From Chitinophagaceae bacterium (GTDB taxonomy: Bacteria > Bacteroidota > Bacteroidia > Chitinophagales > Chitinophagaceae): a stretch of DNA of 47,847 nt. A model generated the notes under the pieces. It ran no database searches and had not been told where the DNA came from. It saw only the letters and a list, made by a program, of their open reading frames with translations. The position numbers and the translations under genes are program-made. Positions 9,200 through 18,785 of the stretch are shown piece by piece. The number at the start of each line of letters is the position of its first letter. The stretch's first letter is position 1. The stretch lies in contig JACMLY010000002.1 in assembly GCA_014379345.1 (NCBI GenBank), positions 1-47,847 on the forward strand, in the 5' to 3' direction.

Positions 9200-12100
9200 A
9201 TGGGAAGATATTTTATTTTTCTTATCATATCGCTATCACTGCTCACTACAACCTGCACGCGGAAGGAAGCGGAAAAACAGCCGCCGCCTTTATTCGATTT
9301 AATGAAAAATACAGGAATTGAATTCATAAATAAAGTAAGCGACAACGATAGTATCAATATCCTTAATTACCGTAATTTTTATAACGGTGGCGGTGTTGCT
9401 GCCGGCGATATTAATAATGATGGATTAACAGATGTTTTTTTTACTGCTAACCAGGGAGCCAATAAACTTTTTCTGAATAAGGGGAATTGGAATTTCAGTG
9501 ATATATCTGTTTCAGCCGGGTTTACTGATAAATTACAATTCAGCACAGGAGTTGTAATGGTTGATATTAATAGTGACGGATGGCTGGACATATTCGTATG
9601 CAATGCCGGTAGTATGACAAATCACCAGTTGCGCAGTAACCAGTTATTTATCAATAACCATGATCTTAGTTTTACCGAAAGTGCAGCACAGTATGGCCTG
9701 GCCGATTCAGGTTATACGACACAGGTGAGTTTTTTTGACTACGACATCGATGGCGATCTGGATTGCTTTAAGATAGATAATAGCCCTGTTCCGGTAAACA
9801 GTATTGGTTTACTAAAGCAAAGAGATGTCCCTGCCGCGAAATGGGCAGTGGAGGAATATTTAAAAGGAGGAGGTGATCATCTATACCGGAATGATAATGG
9901 CCATTTCACAGAGGTTACGCAAGCGGCAGGTATTCATGGCACGCTGATGAGCTTTGGTCTAGGTGTAACAGTAGGAGACATAAACAACGACCATTATCCC
10001 GACGTGTATATATCAAACGATTTTTTTGAAAGGGATTACTTATACATCAACCAAAAGAACGGCACATTTAAAGATGAACTGGAGAGCCGGGTACAGCATA
10101 TCAGTTATGCTTCAATGGGGGCAGATATAGGAGATATTAATAATGACGGTTACCCGGAAATATTTACGACGGACATGTTGCCCGCGGAGGATTATCGCTT
10201 GAAAACAACATTAGGGTTTTATAATATTGACCAGTATCGTCTTAAAGAAAGAAATGGTTTTTACCGACAGTTCCTGCAAAACACATTGCAATTAAATACC
10301 AGGGATTCAAAATTCCAGGATATAGCCCATTACAGTGGTGTAAGTGCTTCGGACTGGAGTTGGGGTGCACTCATCATGGATGCCGATAACGATGGGCTAA
10401 ATGATCTGTTTATCTGTAACGGCATTTACCGGGATCTCACTAACCAGGATTTTTTGGAATTTGATGCGAACCTCATCCGGGAGACCATGATCGCTACCAG
10501 CAAAAAAGATTTAACCGCGTTGGTAAATCGCATACCATCTATCGGAGTTCCTAATAAAATGTTCCGCAATCTGGGCAACTTAAAATTTGCTGATCAGGGA
10601 ATGTTATGGGGATTTAAAGAAAATTCTTTTTCTAACGGGGCGGCTTACGCCGACCTTGATAATGATGGCGATCTCGATATTGTAGTGAATAATGTAAATG
10701 AACCTGCCTTTGTATTCAGAAATAACAGCAGGGAACAAAATCACAACAATTACATAGGCATTTATTTAAAAGGAAAGGGCGCGAATACATTTGCCATTGG
10801 CAGCAAAATCATAGCATATAGTGGAAAACAAGTTTTAAGTCGTGAAGTAATGCCCAGTCGTGGCTTCCAGTCATCTGTTGATTATAAACAGATCATTGGC
10901 CTCGGAAAATCTATGCATATAGATTCACTGCTAATCATTTGGCCAGACCTTAGTTCATCAAGAATCGAAAATCCGGGAATGAACAAGCTGCTTTTTTTTA
11001 CTCAACCTCCAGACGGGAAAAAAATTATGTCGGAAGTTTTACCAGATAGTAAACCTTGGCTGGTAGAAGTAAAAGCAGATTTTGAGAAGCACCAGGAGAA
11101 TGAATATACAGACTTCTACTATGAAAGGATCATCCCCCGGATGCTTTCCCAGGAAGGTCCCCGGTCTGCCGCAGGAGACGTAAACGGGGACGGCCTGCAG
11201 GATGTGTACATCGGCGGAACAACTGAAAAGCAAGGGCAACTATACCTGCAATTTGAGGACGGCCGGTTTCGAAAGAGCCGGCAGCCTACATTCGAACCTT
11301 TTGCAGATTTTGAAGATGGCGCCGTTTCATTTTTTGATTGCGATAAAGACAACGATATTGATTTATTTATTAGCGCGGCCGGAAACCAGGCCACTCCCGG
11401 AAGCAGGGAATTACAACATCGGTTGTTTATCAATGATGGGAAAGGCAACTTTAAATTATCAGCCAATGCATTTCCCTTGAATAAAGATAATATCGGTGTT
11501 ATTGCCGCCTCTGATTTTGACGATGATGGCGACCTGGATTTGTTCGCCGGCGCACGCTGTATTTCATTACAATATGGATTGACACCTTTAAGTCATATTT
11601 ACATCAACGACGGCAAAGGGATCTTTTCAGACATGCCTGCTGACAAAATCGAGGGAATCCATAATGCGGGCCTTGTAACAGGAGCTGTTTGGATAAATCT
11701 GGATAACGAACCGCGAAAGGAATTGGTAATAGTGGGAGAATGGATGCCGCCACGCGTTTTCAAATACCAGCAAAAGCAGTTTGTAGAATTAAAAACCGAT
11801 CTCAGTATAATGTTTGGCTGGTGGCAGACCGTTATAGCCAGCGATCTGAATGCTGATGGAAAAGATGACCTTGTACTCGGGAATATCGGCGAAAATTTTT
11901 ACCTGCATCCCGATGAACAAAGCCCCGTAAAACTATGGATATCGGATTTTGACGGGAATGGGAGTATGGATAAAATTGTAAGCCGGACCATTGCGGGAAA
12001 AGATAAACCGGTATTCATGAAAAAGGAAGTGCAGGAAGGCCTACCGGGTCTAAAAAAACAAAATCTTCGTAACGTCGACTACGCAATGAAAACAATCCAG

Positions 12101-12523
12101 GATTTATTTCCGGATGAGCAGTTACAGAAAGCTGAAGTAAAAAAGGCAAACTATTTTTCTTCCTGCACAGCGATTAATCGTGGTGAGGGAAAATTTGATA
12201 TTGATAAGCTTCCAGTTATGACGCAATTATCGTCGGTAAAGGCGGCAATATGTATCGATATGAACGCCGATGGCTTTAAAGATATAGTGCTGGGTGGAAA
12301 TGAATTTAATTTTCAACCACAGCTGGGACGGTTAGACGCCAACCAGGGCCAGATATTACTGAATGATGGGAAGGGCGGGTTTTCCGTGCAGGAAAGTAAA
12401 AACCCGTCGCTTAGACTAAGAGAAATGGTCAGGGATATTGTTTCAATTGATGGGAAACACAATACCTATTTGTTGTTTCTTCAATGCAATGAATATCCTG
12501 CCTTATTCAAATTGAACCGGTAA
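9200..12523 (+). CDS. FG-GAP/VCBS-repeat lipoprotein with ASPIC/UnbV domain (paralogue 2)
   Basis: A 1,107-residue paralogue of the preceding protein, 57 bp downstream and probably co-transcribed. I prefer the ATG at 9200 over an in-frame TTG at 9158, because it puts a basic residue and a hydrophobic core directly before the lipidation cysteine (Cys19, TTTC, a loose lipobox). Calcium-loop motifs include DINNDGLTD, DINSDGWLD, DYDIDGDLD, DADNDGLND, DLDNDGDLD, then after the ASPIC/UnbV domain (about 515-597) DVNGDGLQD, DFDDDGDLD and DMNADGFKD. It shares with paralogue 1 the C-terminal signatures VVGEWM/IT.PR.F, MFGWWQ and GNIGENFYL, so these two are closer to each other than to paralogue 3. Likely exported to the outer surface; function unknown. 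Confidence 0.88.
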   Translation: MGRYFIFLIISLSLLTTTCTRKEAEKQPPPLFDLMKNTGIEFINKVSDNDSINILNYRNFYNGGGVAAGDINNDGLTDVFFTANQGANKLFLNKGNWNFSDISVSAGFTDKLQFSTGVVMVDINSDGWLDIFVCNAGSMTNHQLRSNQLFINNHDLSFTESAAQYGLADSGYTTQVSFFDYDIDGDLDCFKIDNSPVPVNSIGLLKQRDVPAAKWAVEEYLKGGGDHLYRNDNGHFTEVTQAAGIHGTLMSFGLGVTVGDINNDHYPDVYISNDFFERDYLYINQKNGTFKDELESRVQHISYASMGADIGDINNDGYPEIFTTDMLPAEDYRLKTTLGFYNIDQYRLKERNGFYRQFLQNTLQLNTRDSKFQDIAHYSGVSASDWSWGALIMDADNDGLNDLFICNGIYRDLTNQDFLEFDANLIRETMIATSKKDLTALVNRIPSIGVPNKMFRNLGNLKFADQGMLWGFKENSFSNGAAYADLDNDGDLDIVVNNVNEPAFVFRNNSREQNHNNYIGIYLKGKGANTFAIGSKIIAYSGKQVLSREVMPSRGFQSSVDYKQIIGLGKSMHIDSLLIIWPDLSSSRIENPGMNKLLFFTQPPDGKKIMSEVLPDSKPWLVEVKADFEKHQENEYTDFYYERIIPRMLSQEGPRSAAGDVNGDGLQDVYIGGTTEKQGQLYLQFEDGRFRKSRQPTFEPFADFEDGAVSFFDCDKDNDIDLFISAAGNQATPGSRELQHRLFINDGKGNFKLSANAFPLNKDNIGVIAASDFDDDGDLDLFAGARCISLQYGLTPLSHIYINDGKGIFSDMPADKIEGIHNAGLVTGAVWINLDNEPRKELVIVGEWMPPRVFKYQQKQFVELKTDLSIMFGWWQTVIASDLNADGKDDLVLGNIGENFYLHPDEQSPVKLWISDFDGNGSMDKIVSRTIAGKDKPVFMKKEVQEGLPGLKKQNLRNVDYAMKTIQDLFPDEQLQKAEVKKANYFSSCTAINRGEGKFDIDKLPVMTQLSSVKAAICIDMNADGFKDIVLGGNEFNFQPQLGRLDANQGQILLNDGKGGFSVQESKNPSLRLREMVRDIVSIDGKHNTYLLFLQCNEYPALFKLNR

Positions 12524-12569
12524 ATTTTATGCGAAGTATAGACGAGATAGTAAATGTAAGATCAATATT

Positions 12570-15500
12570 ATGATGTGTTTTGCCAGAAACATAAGGAAAA
12601 TATTTTCAGTTTTGATTTTGACCGCGTTTTTTGCGTGTGGAAAATCGAAAACGGATATGCCCGTCGTATTTGAAACGCTAGACAACAATAAAACCGGCCT
12701 TCATTTTATCAACAGGCTGGTGCCTACAGAGCAATTCAATATGTTTCATTACATGTATTTTTATAACGGAGCAGGTGTAGGGGCAGGGGATTTTAATAAT
12801 GATGGATTTGTTGATCTTTTTTTTGCGTCGAATCAGGGCGACAATAAATTATTTTTAAATCAGGGGAACTTGCATTTTACCGATGCATCGGCCAAGGCAG
12901 GCCTTCCCCAGGATCATGGCTGGTCCACGGGTGTTTCGGTAGTGGACATAAATAACGATGGGTTGCTTGATATTTACGTTTGTAAGGTTGGGAATTATGA
13001 AATTTTGAAAAGTAGAAATCAATTGCTGATTTGCCAGGGAATCAGAGACGGTGTTCCTTACTATGTTGAAGAGGCAAAGAAATACGGGCTGGACTTTTCC
13101 GGATTTTGCACACAAGCAGTGTTTTTTGATTATGATCTTGATGAAGATCTGGATATGTTCCTCCTGAATCATGCCATTCATCAAAATGGTTCATTTGCAC
13201 CGCGCGCCAATTTTTTAGGAACATATGCAGAAGTATCCGGCGACCGGTTTTATAGAAATGATGGGATATCTTTTAAAGATGTTACCAGGGAAACTAAGAT
13301 CAATAGTTCAGCGATCGGCTATGGCTTGGGTATTGCAGTTTCTGACATCAATCTCGATGGCTGGCCTGACCTGTATGTTGGCAATGACTTTCATGAAAAT
13401 GACTATCTCTATATTAACCAGAAAAACGGAACATTTAATGATGAAAATGTTGAACATCTTATGCACTCCAGCCAATTCTCAATGGGTGTTGACATTGCCG
13501 ATGTTACGAATGATGGATATCCGGAAATTATTTCTATGGATATGCTTCCATCAGACCCGGATATCTTAAAACGGTCTTTGATTGATAATGATTATGATAT
13601 TTTCTTCAACAAGATTTCCATTGGATATTCATATCAATACAGCCGAAACAATTTACAATACAACAGGAGAAATGGCATGTTTAGTGAAGCGGGCGCTTAT
13701 GCCGGGGTGCATGCCACTGACTGGAGCTGGGCTCCATTGTGGTTTGATTTTGACAATGACGGATGGAAGGATCTTTTCATCTCGAACGGTATTCCCAAGA
13801 GATTAAATGATATGGATTATATCAATTTTATTTCGAATGAAGACATTCAACGATCTCTTCAGGGGAAAAAAGACGACAAAAGAAATATTGAGCTGGTAAA
13901 AAAATTCCCGAATACCAAAATACCAAACAGGTTTTATAGAAATATCGGTAGTCTTAGATTTGAGGATATTTCACAAAGCGTGAGTTCTCAAAAACCCACC
14001 TATTCAAATGGAACAGTTTATGCAGATCTGGATAATGATGGCGATCTTGATGTAGTTGTGAGTAATATCGACGACCAGCCTTTGCTATATAAGAATAAAA
14101 GCAATGATCAGAAAAACCAGGAATTTCTTTCGATAAAACTAAAGGGCTCCGCTAATAATATCAATGCAGTGGGCGCTAAACTATTTCTATTTTCCAATAA
14201 TGAGATCAGGGTTTATGAAAAAAATCCTGTGAGAGGTTTTCAATCCAGTATGGAAATTCCCCTGCATATTGGGTTACGGAATACAAAAGTTGATTCTGTA
14301 TATCTTGTTTGGCCCGACAACTCCTGTCAGCAGATACAATGGCCGGTTAATAAACCCGATACCATTTTTGCTTATCAAAAAGGATTGACTCCATTTAACT
14401 ATACGAAAATCATCTCTTCGTGGAAAAATGAAACAAGGGAAATGTCAGATATAACATCGGAGGCGGGATTGAGCTATTTGCACCGGGAAAACTACTTCCC
14501 TGAATTCAGCCGGGAACCATTGATCCCATACATGCTTTCGACCGAAGGACCTGCCCTCGCTGTAGCTGATATCAACGGCGATAGCCTGGAGGATGTGTTT
14601 CTCGGATCTTCCAGGGGATTTCACAATGCCATTTACCTCCAACAGCCAGGTGGAAAATTCATCCAGTCTCCGCAACCTGAAATGAGGAAAGACAGTTTAT
14701 ATGAAGATACGGACGCAGTTTGGGTTGACGTAAACAATGACGGCAAGACCGATCTGGTAGTAGCAGGCGGTGGAAATGAATATTATGGCAGAGAGCAATA
14801 CTTAATGCCAAGAGTTTATTTGAATGAGAACAATACCCATTTCAAAAAACTGGAAAATGCATTTCCGGAAATTTATATTGTAGCATCCTGCATTAAACCA
14901 TATGATTTCAATAATGATGGCCTGATGGATTTTTTTATTGGAGGAAAAGTTGTGCCATGGCAATATGCGAAAACTCCAAGATCATACCTGCTGCAAAATG
15001 ACGGAACCGGACGATTTACCGATGTAACAGACAAATATGCAAAAGAACTATCGAACGCAGGTATGATTAATAATGCCGTTTGGGTCGATGTAGACAAAGA
15101 CCAGGATAAAGACCTGGTTATTTGTTCGCAATGGGGTGGCATCGAGGCCTACGTAAATCACAGCGGAAGTTTTGAAAAAAAGTCATTGACCGCGCAAAAA
15201 GGATGGTGGAATTTTATTCTTCCTGTAGATATCAATAATGATGGAAGTATAGATTTCATTGCCGGGAACCTTGGTGTAAACAGTAGGTTGCACGCATCTG
15301 AAAAAGAGCCTGTCCGACTTTATTACAATGACTTTGACAATAATGGAAGGAAGGAACAAATTCTTACCTACTATCTAAATGGCAAAGAAATTCCTTTTGC
15401 CAATAAAAATGAACTGGATAATCAAATACCTGGTTTGAAGAAGAGGTTTTTATATGCACGCGATTTTGCAGAAGCAACCTTAGAGCAGATTTTTACAGAA

Positions 15501-15899
15501 GAGAAGTTGAAGCAGGCCGATCTGCTCACCGCAAATTATTTTTCTAACGCATTATTGATAAATGACGGAAAATTAAATTTCACATTAAAAGAATTACCAT
15601 GGGAGGCGCAGCTGAGTACGTATAGATCTGCCATAACAACGAATGCTAATGATGATAATCTGCCGGATATTTTATTGATGGGAAATTATTACCAGAATAA
15701 TATCCAAATGGGCAGAAATGATTCGGATTTTGGGACCGTTTTAGTGAATAAAGGGAATAATTCTTTTAAATGTGAAAGTATAAATGGTTTACAAATTAAG
15801 GGACAGGTACGTAATATTAAGAAGATTACAATAAATAAAAAGGAAGCTTATGTTCTTGCTAAGAATGACGATAGCGCAAGAATTATAACGTTTAGATAA
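12570..15899 (+). CDS. FG-GAP/VCBS-repeat lipoprotein with ASPIC/UnbV domain (paralogue 3)
   Basis: A 1,109-residue third paralogue, 46 bp after the second. Signal peptide with lipobox FFAC (Cys23). Calcium-loop motifs DFNNDGFVD, DINNDGLLD, DINLDGWPD, DFDNDGWKD, DLDNDGDLD, then an ASPIC/UnbV-like domain (about 516-597) and DINGDSLED, DVNNDGKTD, DFNNDGLMD, DINNDGSID. It is the most divergent copy: the second-half signatures of the other two are altered (for example GNLGVNSRL for GNIGENFYL). Its 3' end overlaps by 8 bp the convergent minus-strand gene. As with its neighbours, the family is recognisable but no biochemical role can be assigned. Confidence 0.86.
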   Translation: MMCFARNIRKIFSVLILTAFFACGKSKTDMPVVFETLDNNKTGLHFINRLVPTEQFNMFHYMYFYNGAGVGAGDFNNDGFVDLFFASNQGDNKLFLNQGNLHFTDASAKAGLPQDHGWSTGVSVVDINNDGLLDIYVCKVGNYEILKSRNQLLICQGIRDGVPYYVEEAKKYGLDFSGFCTQAVFFDYDLDEDLDMFLLNHAIHQNGSFAPRANFLGTYAEVSGDRFYRNDGISFKDVTRETKINSSAIGYGLGIAVSDINLDGWPDLYVGNDFHENDYLYINQKNGTFNDENVEHLMHSSQFSMGVDIADVTNDGYPEIISMDMLPSDPDILKRSLIDNDYDIFFNKISIGYSYQYSRNNLQYNRRNGMFSEAGAYAGVHATDWSWAPLWFDFDNDGWKDLFISNGIPKRLNDMDYINFISNEDIQRSLQGKKDDKRNIELVKKFPNTKIPNRFYRNIGSLRFEDISQSVSSQKPTYSNGTVYADLDNDGDLDVVVSNIDDQPLLYKNKSNDQKNQEFLSIKLKGSANNINAVGAKLFLFSNNEIRVYEKNPVRGFQSSMEIPLHIGLRNTKVDSVYLVWPDNSCQQIQWPVNKPDTIFAYQKGLTPFNYTKIISSWKNETREMSDITSEAGLSYLHRENYFPEFSREPLIPYMLSTEGPALAVADINGDSLEDVFLGSSRGFHNAIYLQQPGGKFIQSPQPEMRKDSLYEDTDAVWVDVNNDGKTDLVVAGGGNEYYGREQYLMPRVYLNENNTHFKKLENAFPEIYIVASCIKPYDFNNDGLMDFFIGGKVVPWQYAKTPRSYLLQNDGTGRFTDVTDKYAKELSNAGMINNAVWVDVDKDQDKDLVICSQWGGIEAYVNHSGSFEKKSLTAQKGWWNFILPVDINNDGSIDFIAGNLGVNSRLHASEKEPVRLYYNDFDNNGRKEQILTYYLNGKEIPFANKNELDNQIPGLKKRFLYARDFAEATLEQIFTEEKLKQADLLTANYFSNALLINDGKLNFTLKELPWEAQLSTYRSAITTNANDDNLPDILLMGNYYQNNIQMGRNDSDFGTVLVNKGNNSFKCESINGLQIKGQVRNIKKITINKKEAYVLAKNDDSARIITFR

Positions 15900-16827
15900 C
15901 CGGGTAATAAATCCTTGTAACCCATTTTGTGCTGTCTGTTTGTTTCAATCTGTCAGTAATCATCAGTTGAAAAGGGATGGCGATCACGGTACGTTGATAA
16001 TCGGAGATGTATTTGTCAAACTGTTTCATAGAGACCTCTATTTTTTTATTGTCTCCGATTACTTCACCTGAAAGAATGTTTCCGTCTTTCATCATCCATT
16101 TTACAGAAATATCATTTTCTTCTGGTATCCTTTTATCAATAGCCAGGGCCACCTGTGCAATATAAAGCGAGCTGTCGCGCCTTTGTATATTCAACATTGG
16201 AAAACTATCGGCCTTTGCATCCGATTTAGCTACCTGGTTTTTTAACTTATCAATTAATGTATATATTTCAGGTGTTGTAGGATAGTGTGAAAATGATTTC
16301 TTTGAGGATATTAAGAGCTGGGATTGTACTTTTTCCTTTTTAATGTCGATACCGTAAATGTTTTTTAAGCTGCTGACATGCTTTTTCATATGGTCCAAAA
16401 TGCTTTCAAAGTACAAGCCAAGTTTTTGTGCCGCAAAGTATTGTTGAATTCTTCTTAATGGGTTGTTGCCTGCAATAAGTTCCGCAGACCATTTTATGTT
16501 AATGCTGTCAATAGCATGAGAGAATATTTGCAATAAGCTGCTTGTATTTACATTATTAGAAGCCAGGTTTATTTCAAAAGCATTATGCAGAACCTGTTTT
16601 ATTTGAAACTCAAAATCACCATGTTTTAAAATGCTCGCTTCCGTGGCGCCGTTGTCCGGCCACCATTTTTCCCAGTTATCCTCGTCAGCAAGAAACCTGA
16701 ATACACCCTGCTGATTATTATTAATAATTACATGCTTCGAAATCTTCAGCCTGTCTGGAATAAAAAAATACGAAGAGCCAACTGCCAATCCAATCACCAA
16801 TAGCAATCCAATCAACCATTTCTTCAT
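15892..16827 (-). CDS. SRPBCC-like / GyrI-like two-domain membrane-anchored protein
   Basis: A 311-residue protein with one N-terminal transmembrane or signal segment (about 5-25). It is followed by a START/SRPBCC-like region (about 30-170; VFRFLADEDNWEKWWP resembles the opening of the polyketide-cyclase fold) and a C-terminal GyrI-like region (about 180-311; YIAQVALAIDKRIPEE and the closing YYPVI). Proteins of this layout are common and uncharacterised in Bacteroidota, and are thought to bind small hydrophobic ligands. It is convergent with the third FG-GAP gene, with stop codons overlapping. The assignment rests on fold-level resemblance. Confidence 0.65.
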   Translation of the reverse strand: MKKWLIGLLLVIGLAVGSSYFFIPDRLKISKHVIINNNQQGVFRFLADEDNWEKWWPDNGATEASILKHGDFEFQIKQVLHNAFEINLASNNVNTSSLLQIFSHAIDSINIKWSAELIAGNNPLRRIQQYFAAQKLGLYFESILDHMKKHVSSLKNIYGIDIKKEKVQSQLLISSKKSFSHYPTTPEIYTLIDKLKNQVAKSDAKADSFPMLNIQRRDSSLYIAQVALAIDKRIPEENDISVKWMMKDGNILSGEVIGDNKKIEVSMKQFDKYISDYQRTVIAIPFQLMITDRLKQTDSTKWVTRIYYPVI

Positions 16828-16989
16828 AAAGTCTGGTATATAAATCTATCCTTAAAAATATTTTGATCACAGAACGACATCCGGTAAGTTATTATTTGTG
16901 TACGCGATCCCGGCAACTTTACTGACGATATAATTAAATCCTGACTGTTATTATTGCCGTCTCCATAAAATAATTTTTTTCATAGGAAA

Positions 16990-17592
16990 TCAGGCCACGT
17001 GCTTTTGTTTTTCAATAACAAAGTCAATGATCTCTTCCAGCGGAGTGTCAATTCTGGATATAGCGTCCGAGATATCATCCCGGTTCACCTGTGCGGCAAA
17101 GGAAGGTGTTTTTAATTTCTTTAAAATGCTCTTATGGTCCAACCCTTCGTATCTCGCAGGTCTTATCAGGGCAGCTGCATGAATAAAACCAGACAACTCA
17201 TCAAATACATAGATCATTTTGTCCATGTTGTTGGCCGGTTGCACACCAAAATATCTTGGTCCATGAGAAGCGATACAATGAATAATTTCAGGATCAATAC
17301 TTCTTCTTTCAAGTTCCTCAATGATCATTCTGCAATGATCATCAGGATATTTTTCCCAATCGGCATCATGTAGTAAACCGGCAAGTTCCCATTTTAAGGC
17401 GGTTCGCTCATCGCAACCCTCCTTTTCGAGCGCCCAGGCCTTCATTACTGCCGCTACTTGTTTCATATGTAACTGCAAGCGTTCATTAGGCACCCATTCG
17501 TTCAGCAACTCGTTAGCTTCTTCCAGGGTCATCAAAACACCGGAATTTGAGTCATCTCCAAAACTTGTTCTGTTTAAAGGTTGTACAGTCAT
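16990..17592 (-). CDS. HD-domain protein (putative metal-dependent phosphohydrolase)
   Basis: A 200-residue protein with an HD domain: His42, the His75-Asp76 doublet in GLLHDADWEK, His86 and His110 in IASHGPRY are the likely metal ligands. HD proteins of this size act on nucleotides or phosphoesters; the substrate here is unknown. An internal ATG at 17532 (MTLEEANELL) fits the usual family start well and would give 180 residues; the first 20 residues look unstructured. It is transcribed away from the ribosomal-protein cluster, with the rplM promoter in the gap. Confidence 0.75.
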   Translation of the reverse strand: MTVQPLNRTSFGDDSNSGVLMTLEEANELLNEWVPNERLQLHMKQVAAVMKAWALEKEGCDERTALKWELAGLLHDADWEKYPDDHCRMIIEELERRSIDPEIIHCIASHGPRYFGVQPANNMDKMIYVFDELSGFIHAAALIRPARYEGLDHKSILKKLKTPSFAAQVNRDDISDAISRIDTPLEEIIDFVIEKQKHVA

Positions 17593-17736
17593 TATTGAAA
17601 TATGCGGTAAATGTAATCGACAAGCTCAATACCAGGTTTTATGAAGAGAAAATTTTGGCAATAAAAAATTCGGATCAAAAATTTTATTGTAAATCAGTAA
17701 CTTGCAAAGGACCGGTAAAAAATAATTTGATTTTTC

Positions 17737-17769
17737 TTTGGCTGTACACGTTGTTCTCCCCTACCTTTG
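17737..17769 (+). promoter_or_regulatory. Promoter of the rplM-rpsI-rpsB cluster
   Basis: TTTG (17737-17740), 21 bases, then TACCTTTG (17762-17769), matching the Bacteroidota housekeeping promoter (TTTG, 19-21 bases, TANNTTTG). Transcription would begin near 17776, about 50 bases before the rplM ATG. Confidence 0.7.
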
Positions 17770-17788
17770 CGCTCCATTTAAAAAACTA

Positions 17789-17811
17789 TTTCTCCCGGGT
17801 TGGCGGAGAGA
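17789..17811 (+). promoter_or_regulatory. Possible leader hairpin before rplM
   Basis: TCTCC / GGAGA stem (17791-17795 / 17805-17809), extended by a G-U and an A-U pair, with a 9-base loop, inside the predicted 5' leader and ending 15 bases before the L13 start. Ribosomal-protein leaders often bind their own product; this one is only a small hairpin, so the role is speculative. Confidence 0.3.
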
Positions 17812-17826
17812 TACAAACAAAGAATC

Positions 17827-18270
17827 ATGAGTAAACTACATTTCACTACAAAACATGCGAATGCGGCTACCGTTAAACACAACTGGTATGTTGTGGATGG
17901 TACCAATCAAACCGTTGGACGCATGTGTGCTAAAATAGCCTCCGTTCTTCGGGGTAAGAACAAGGCCTATTATACGCCACATGTCGATTGCGGGGATTTT
18001 ATTATTGTGATCAATGCTGATAAAGTAAAATTTACGGGCAATAAGATTGATGACAAGGAATACCTGACATTTTCCGGTTATCCCGGCGGTCAGAAGGCTG
18101 AAACAGCAAGGAATTTATTAGCACGCCGCCCCGAGGCAGTGATTGAGAGAGCTGTGAAGGGGATGCTGCCAAAAAATCGCCTGGGCCGTAAGATGTTCAA
18201 AAAATTATTTGTGTATGCCGGTAGCGAACACCAGCAGGTGGCACAACAACCTAAAGAGTTGAAATTTTAA
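17827..18270 (+). CDS. rplM: 50S ribosomal protein L13
   Basis: A 147-residue protein matching L13 over its full length: [20 protein letters not shown] near the N-terminus, then [20 protein letters not shown]-like LTFSGYPGG, and [20 protein letters not shown] use the ATG at 17827; an upstream in-frame TTG at 17800 would add nine residues that L13 does not have and would start inside the leader hairpin. It heads the rplM-rpsI-rpsB-tsf cluster and is followed by rpsI after 36 bp. Confidence 0.97.
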   Translation: MSKLHFTTKHANAATVKHNWYVVDGTNQTVGRMCAKIASVLRGKNKAYYTPHVDCGDFIIVINADKVKFTGNKIDDKEYLTFSGYPGGQKAETARNLLARRPEAVIERAVKGMLPKNRLGRKMFKKLFVYAGSEHQQVAQQPKELKF

Positions 18271-18306
18271 TCCCGTTTGTACGGGATCACATTTTCAAAT
18301 TAAATC

Positions 18307-18696
18307 ATGGAAAAACAAAAAAATGCCGTAGGTCGCCGTAAAGAAGCCGTAACAAGGGTTTTTCTCTCCAAAGGCCAGGGTAATATCACGGTAAACGATA
18401 AAGACTACAAAGAATATTTTTCCCTGCAGTACCTGCAGAACCAGGTCGAGTTACCACTTAAAACAGTTCAACAGCTAGACAAGTTTGATGTAAAGATCAA
18501 CGCTGCGGGTGGCGGAGTCAAAGGCCAGGCTGAGGCTGCAAAGCTGGGCATCGCCCGTGCCCTGGTTGAATTAAATCCTGAATTTCGTCCCGCGTTAAAG
18601 GCGGTCGGTGTACTGAAACGTGATCCGAGATCAGTAGAACGTAAGAAATTCGGTCATAAGAAAGCACGTAGAAGCTATCAGTTCTCTAAACGATAA
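18307..18696 (+). CDS. rpsI: 30S ribosomal protein S9
   Basis: A 129-residue S9: N-terminal AVGRRKEAVTRVFL, the GGGVKGQAEAAKLGIARAL core, and the basic C-terminal tail KFGHKKARRSYQFSKR whose last Lys-Arg reaches the ribosomal P site. Length and ends are normal. It is co-directional with rplM, and the usual rplM-rpsI pairing is kept. The 89-bp gap before rpsB carries a heptamer-repeat element. Confidence 0.98.
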   Translation: MEKQKNAVGRRKEAVTRVFLSKGQGNITVNDKDYKEYFSLQYLQNQVELPLKTVQQLDKFDVKINAAGGGVKGQAEAAKLGIARALVELNPEFRPALKAVGVLKRDPRSVERKKFGHKKARRSYQFSKR

Positions 18697-18697
18697 A

Positions 18698-18772
18698 GTT
18701 GATAGTTCATGATTCATGTTTCATGGCAAAACAAAAACCATGAATAATAAACGGTGAGCTACGAACAATAAA
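18698..18772. repeat. Heptamer-repeat element, inverted arms (TTCATGN type)
   Basis: Left arm 18698-18725 reads as four tandem heptamers (GTTGATA, GTTCATG, ATTCATG, TTTCATG). After a 12-base spacer the right arm 18738-18772 reads CCATGAA, TAATAAA, CGGTGAG, CTACGAA, CAATAAA, whose first unit is complementary to the left-arm unit. It fills most of the rpsI-rpsB gap. Confidence 0.55.
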
Positions 18773-18785
18773 ACAACAATCAAAC

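Noticed and set aside
11119..11466. Long minus-strand frames antisense to the FG-GAP genes
   Set aside because: They mirror the repetitive Asp/Asn/Gly codons of the real genes and show no protein features of their own.
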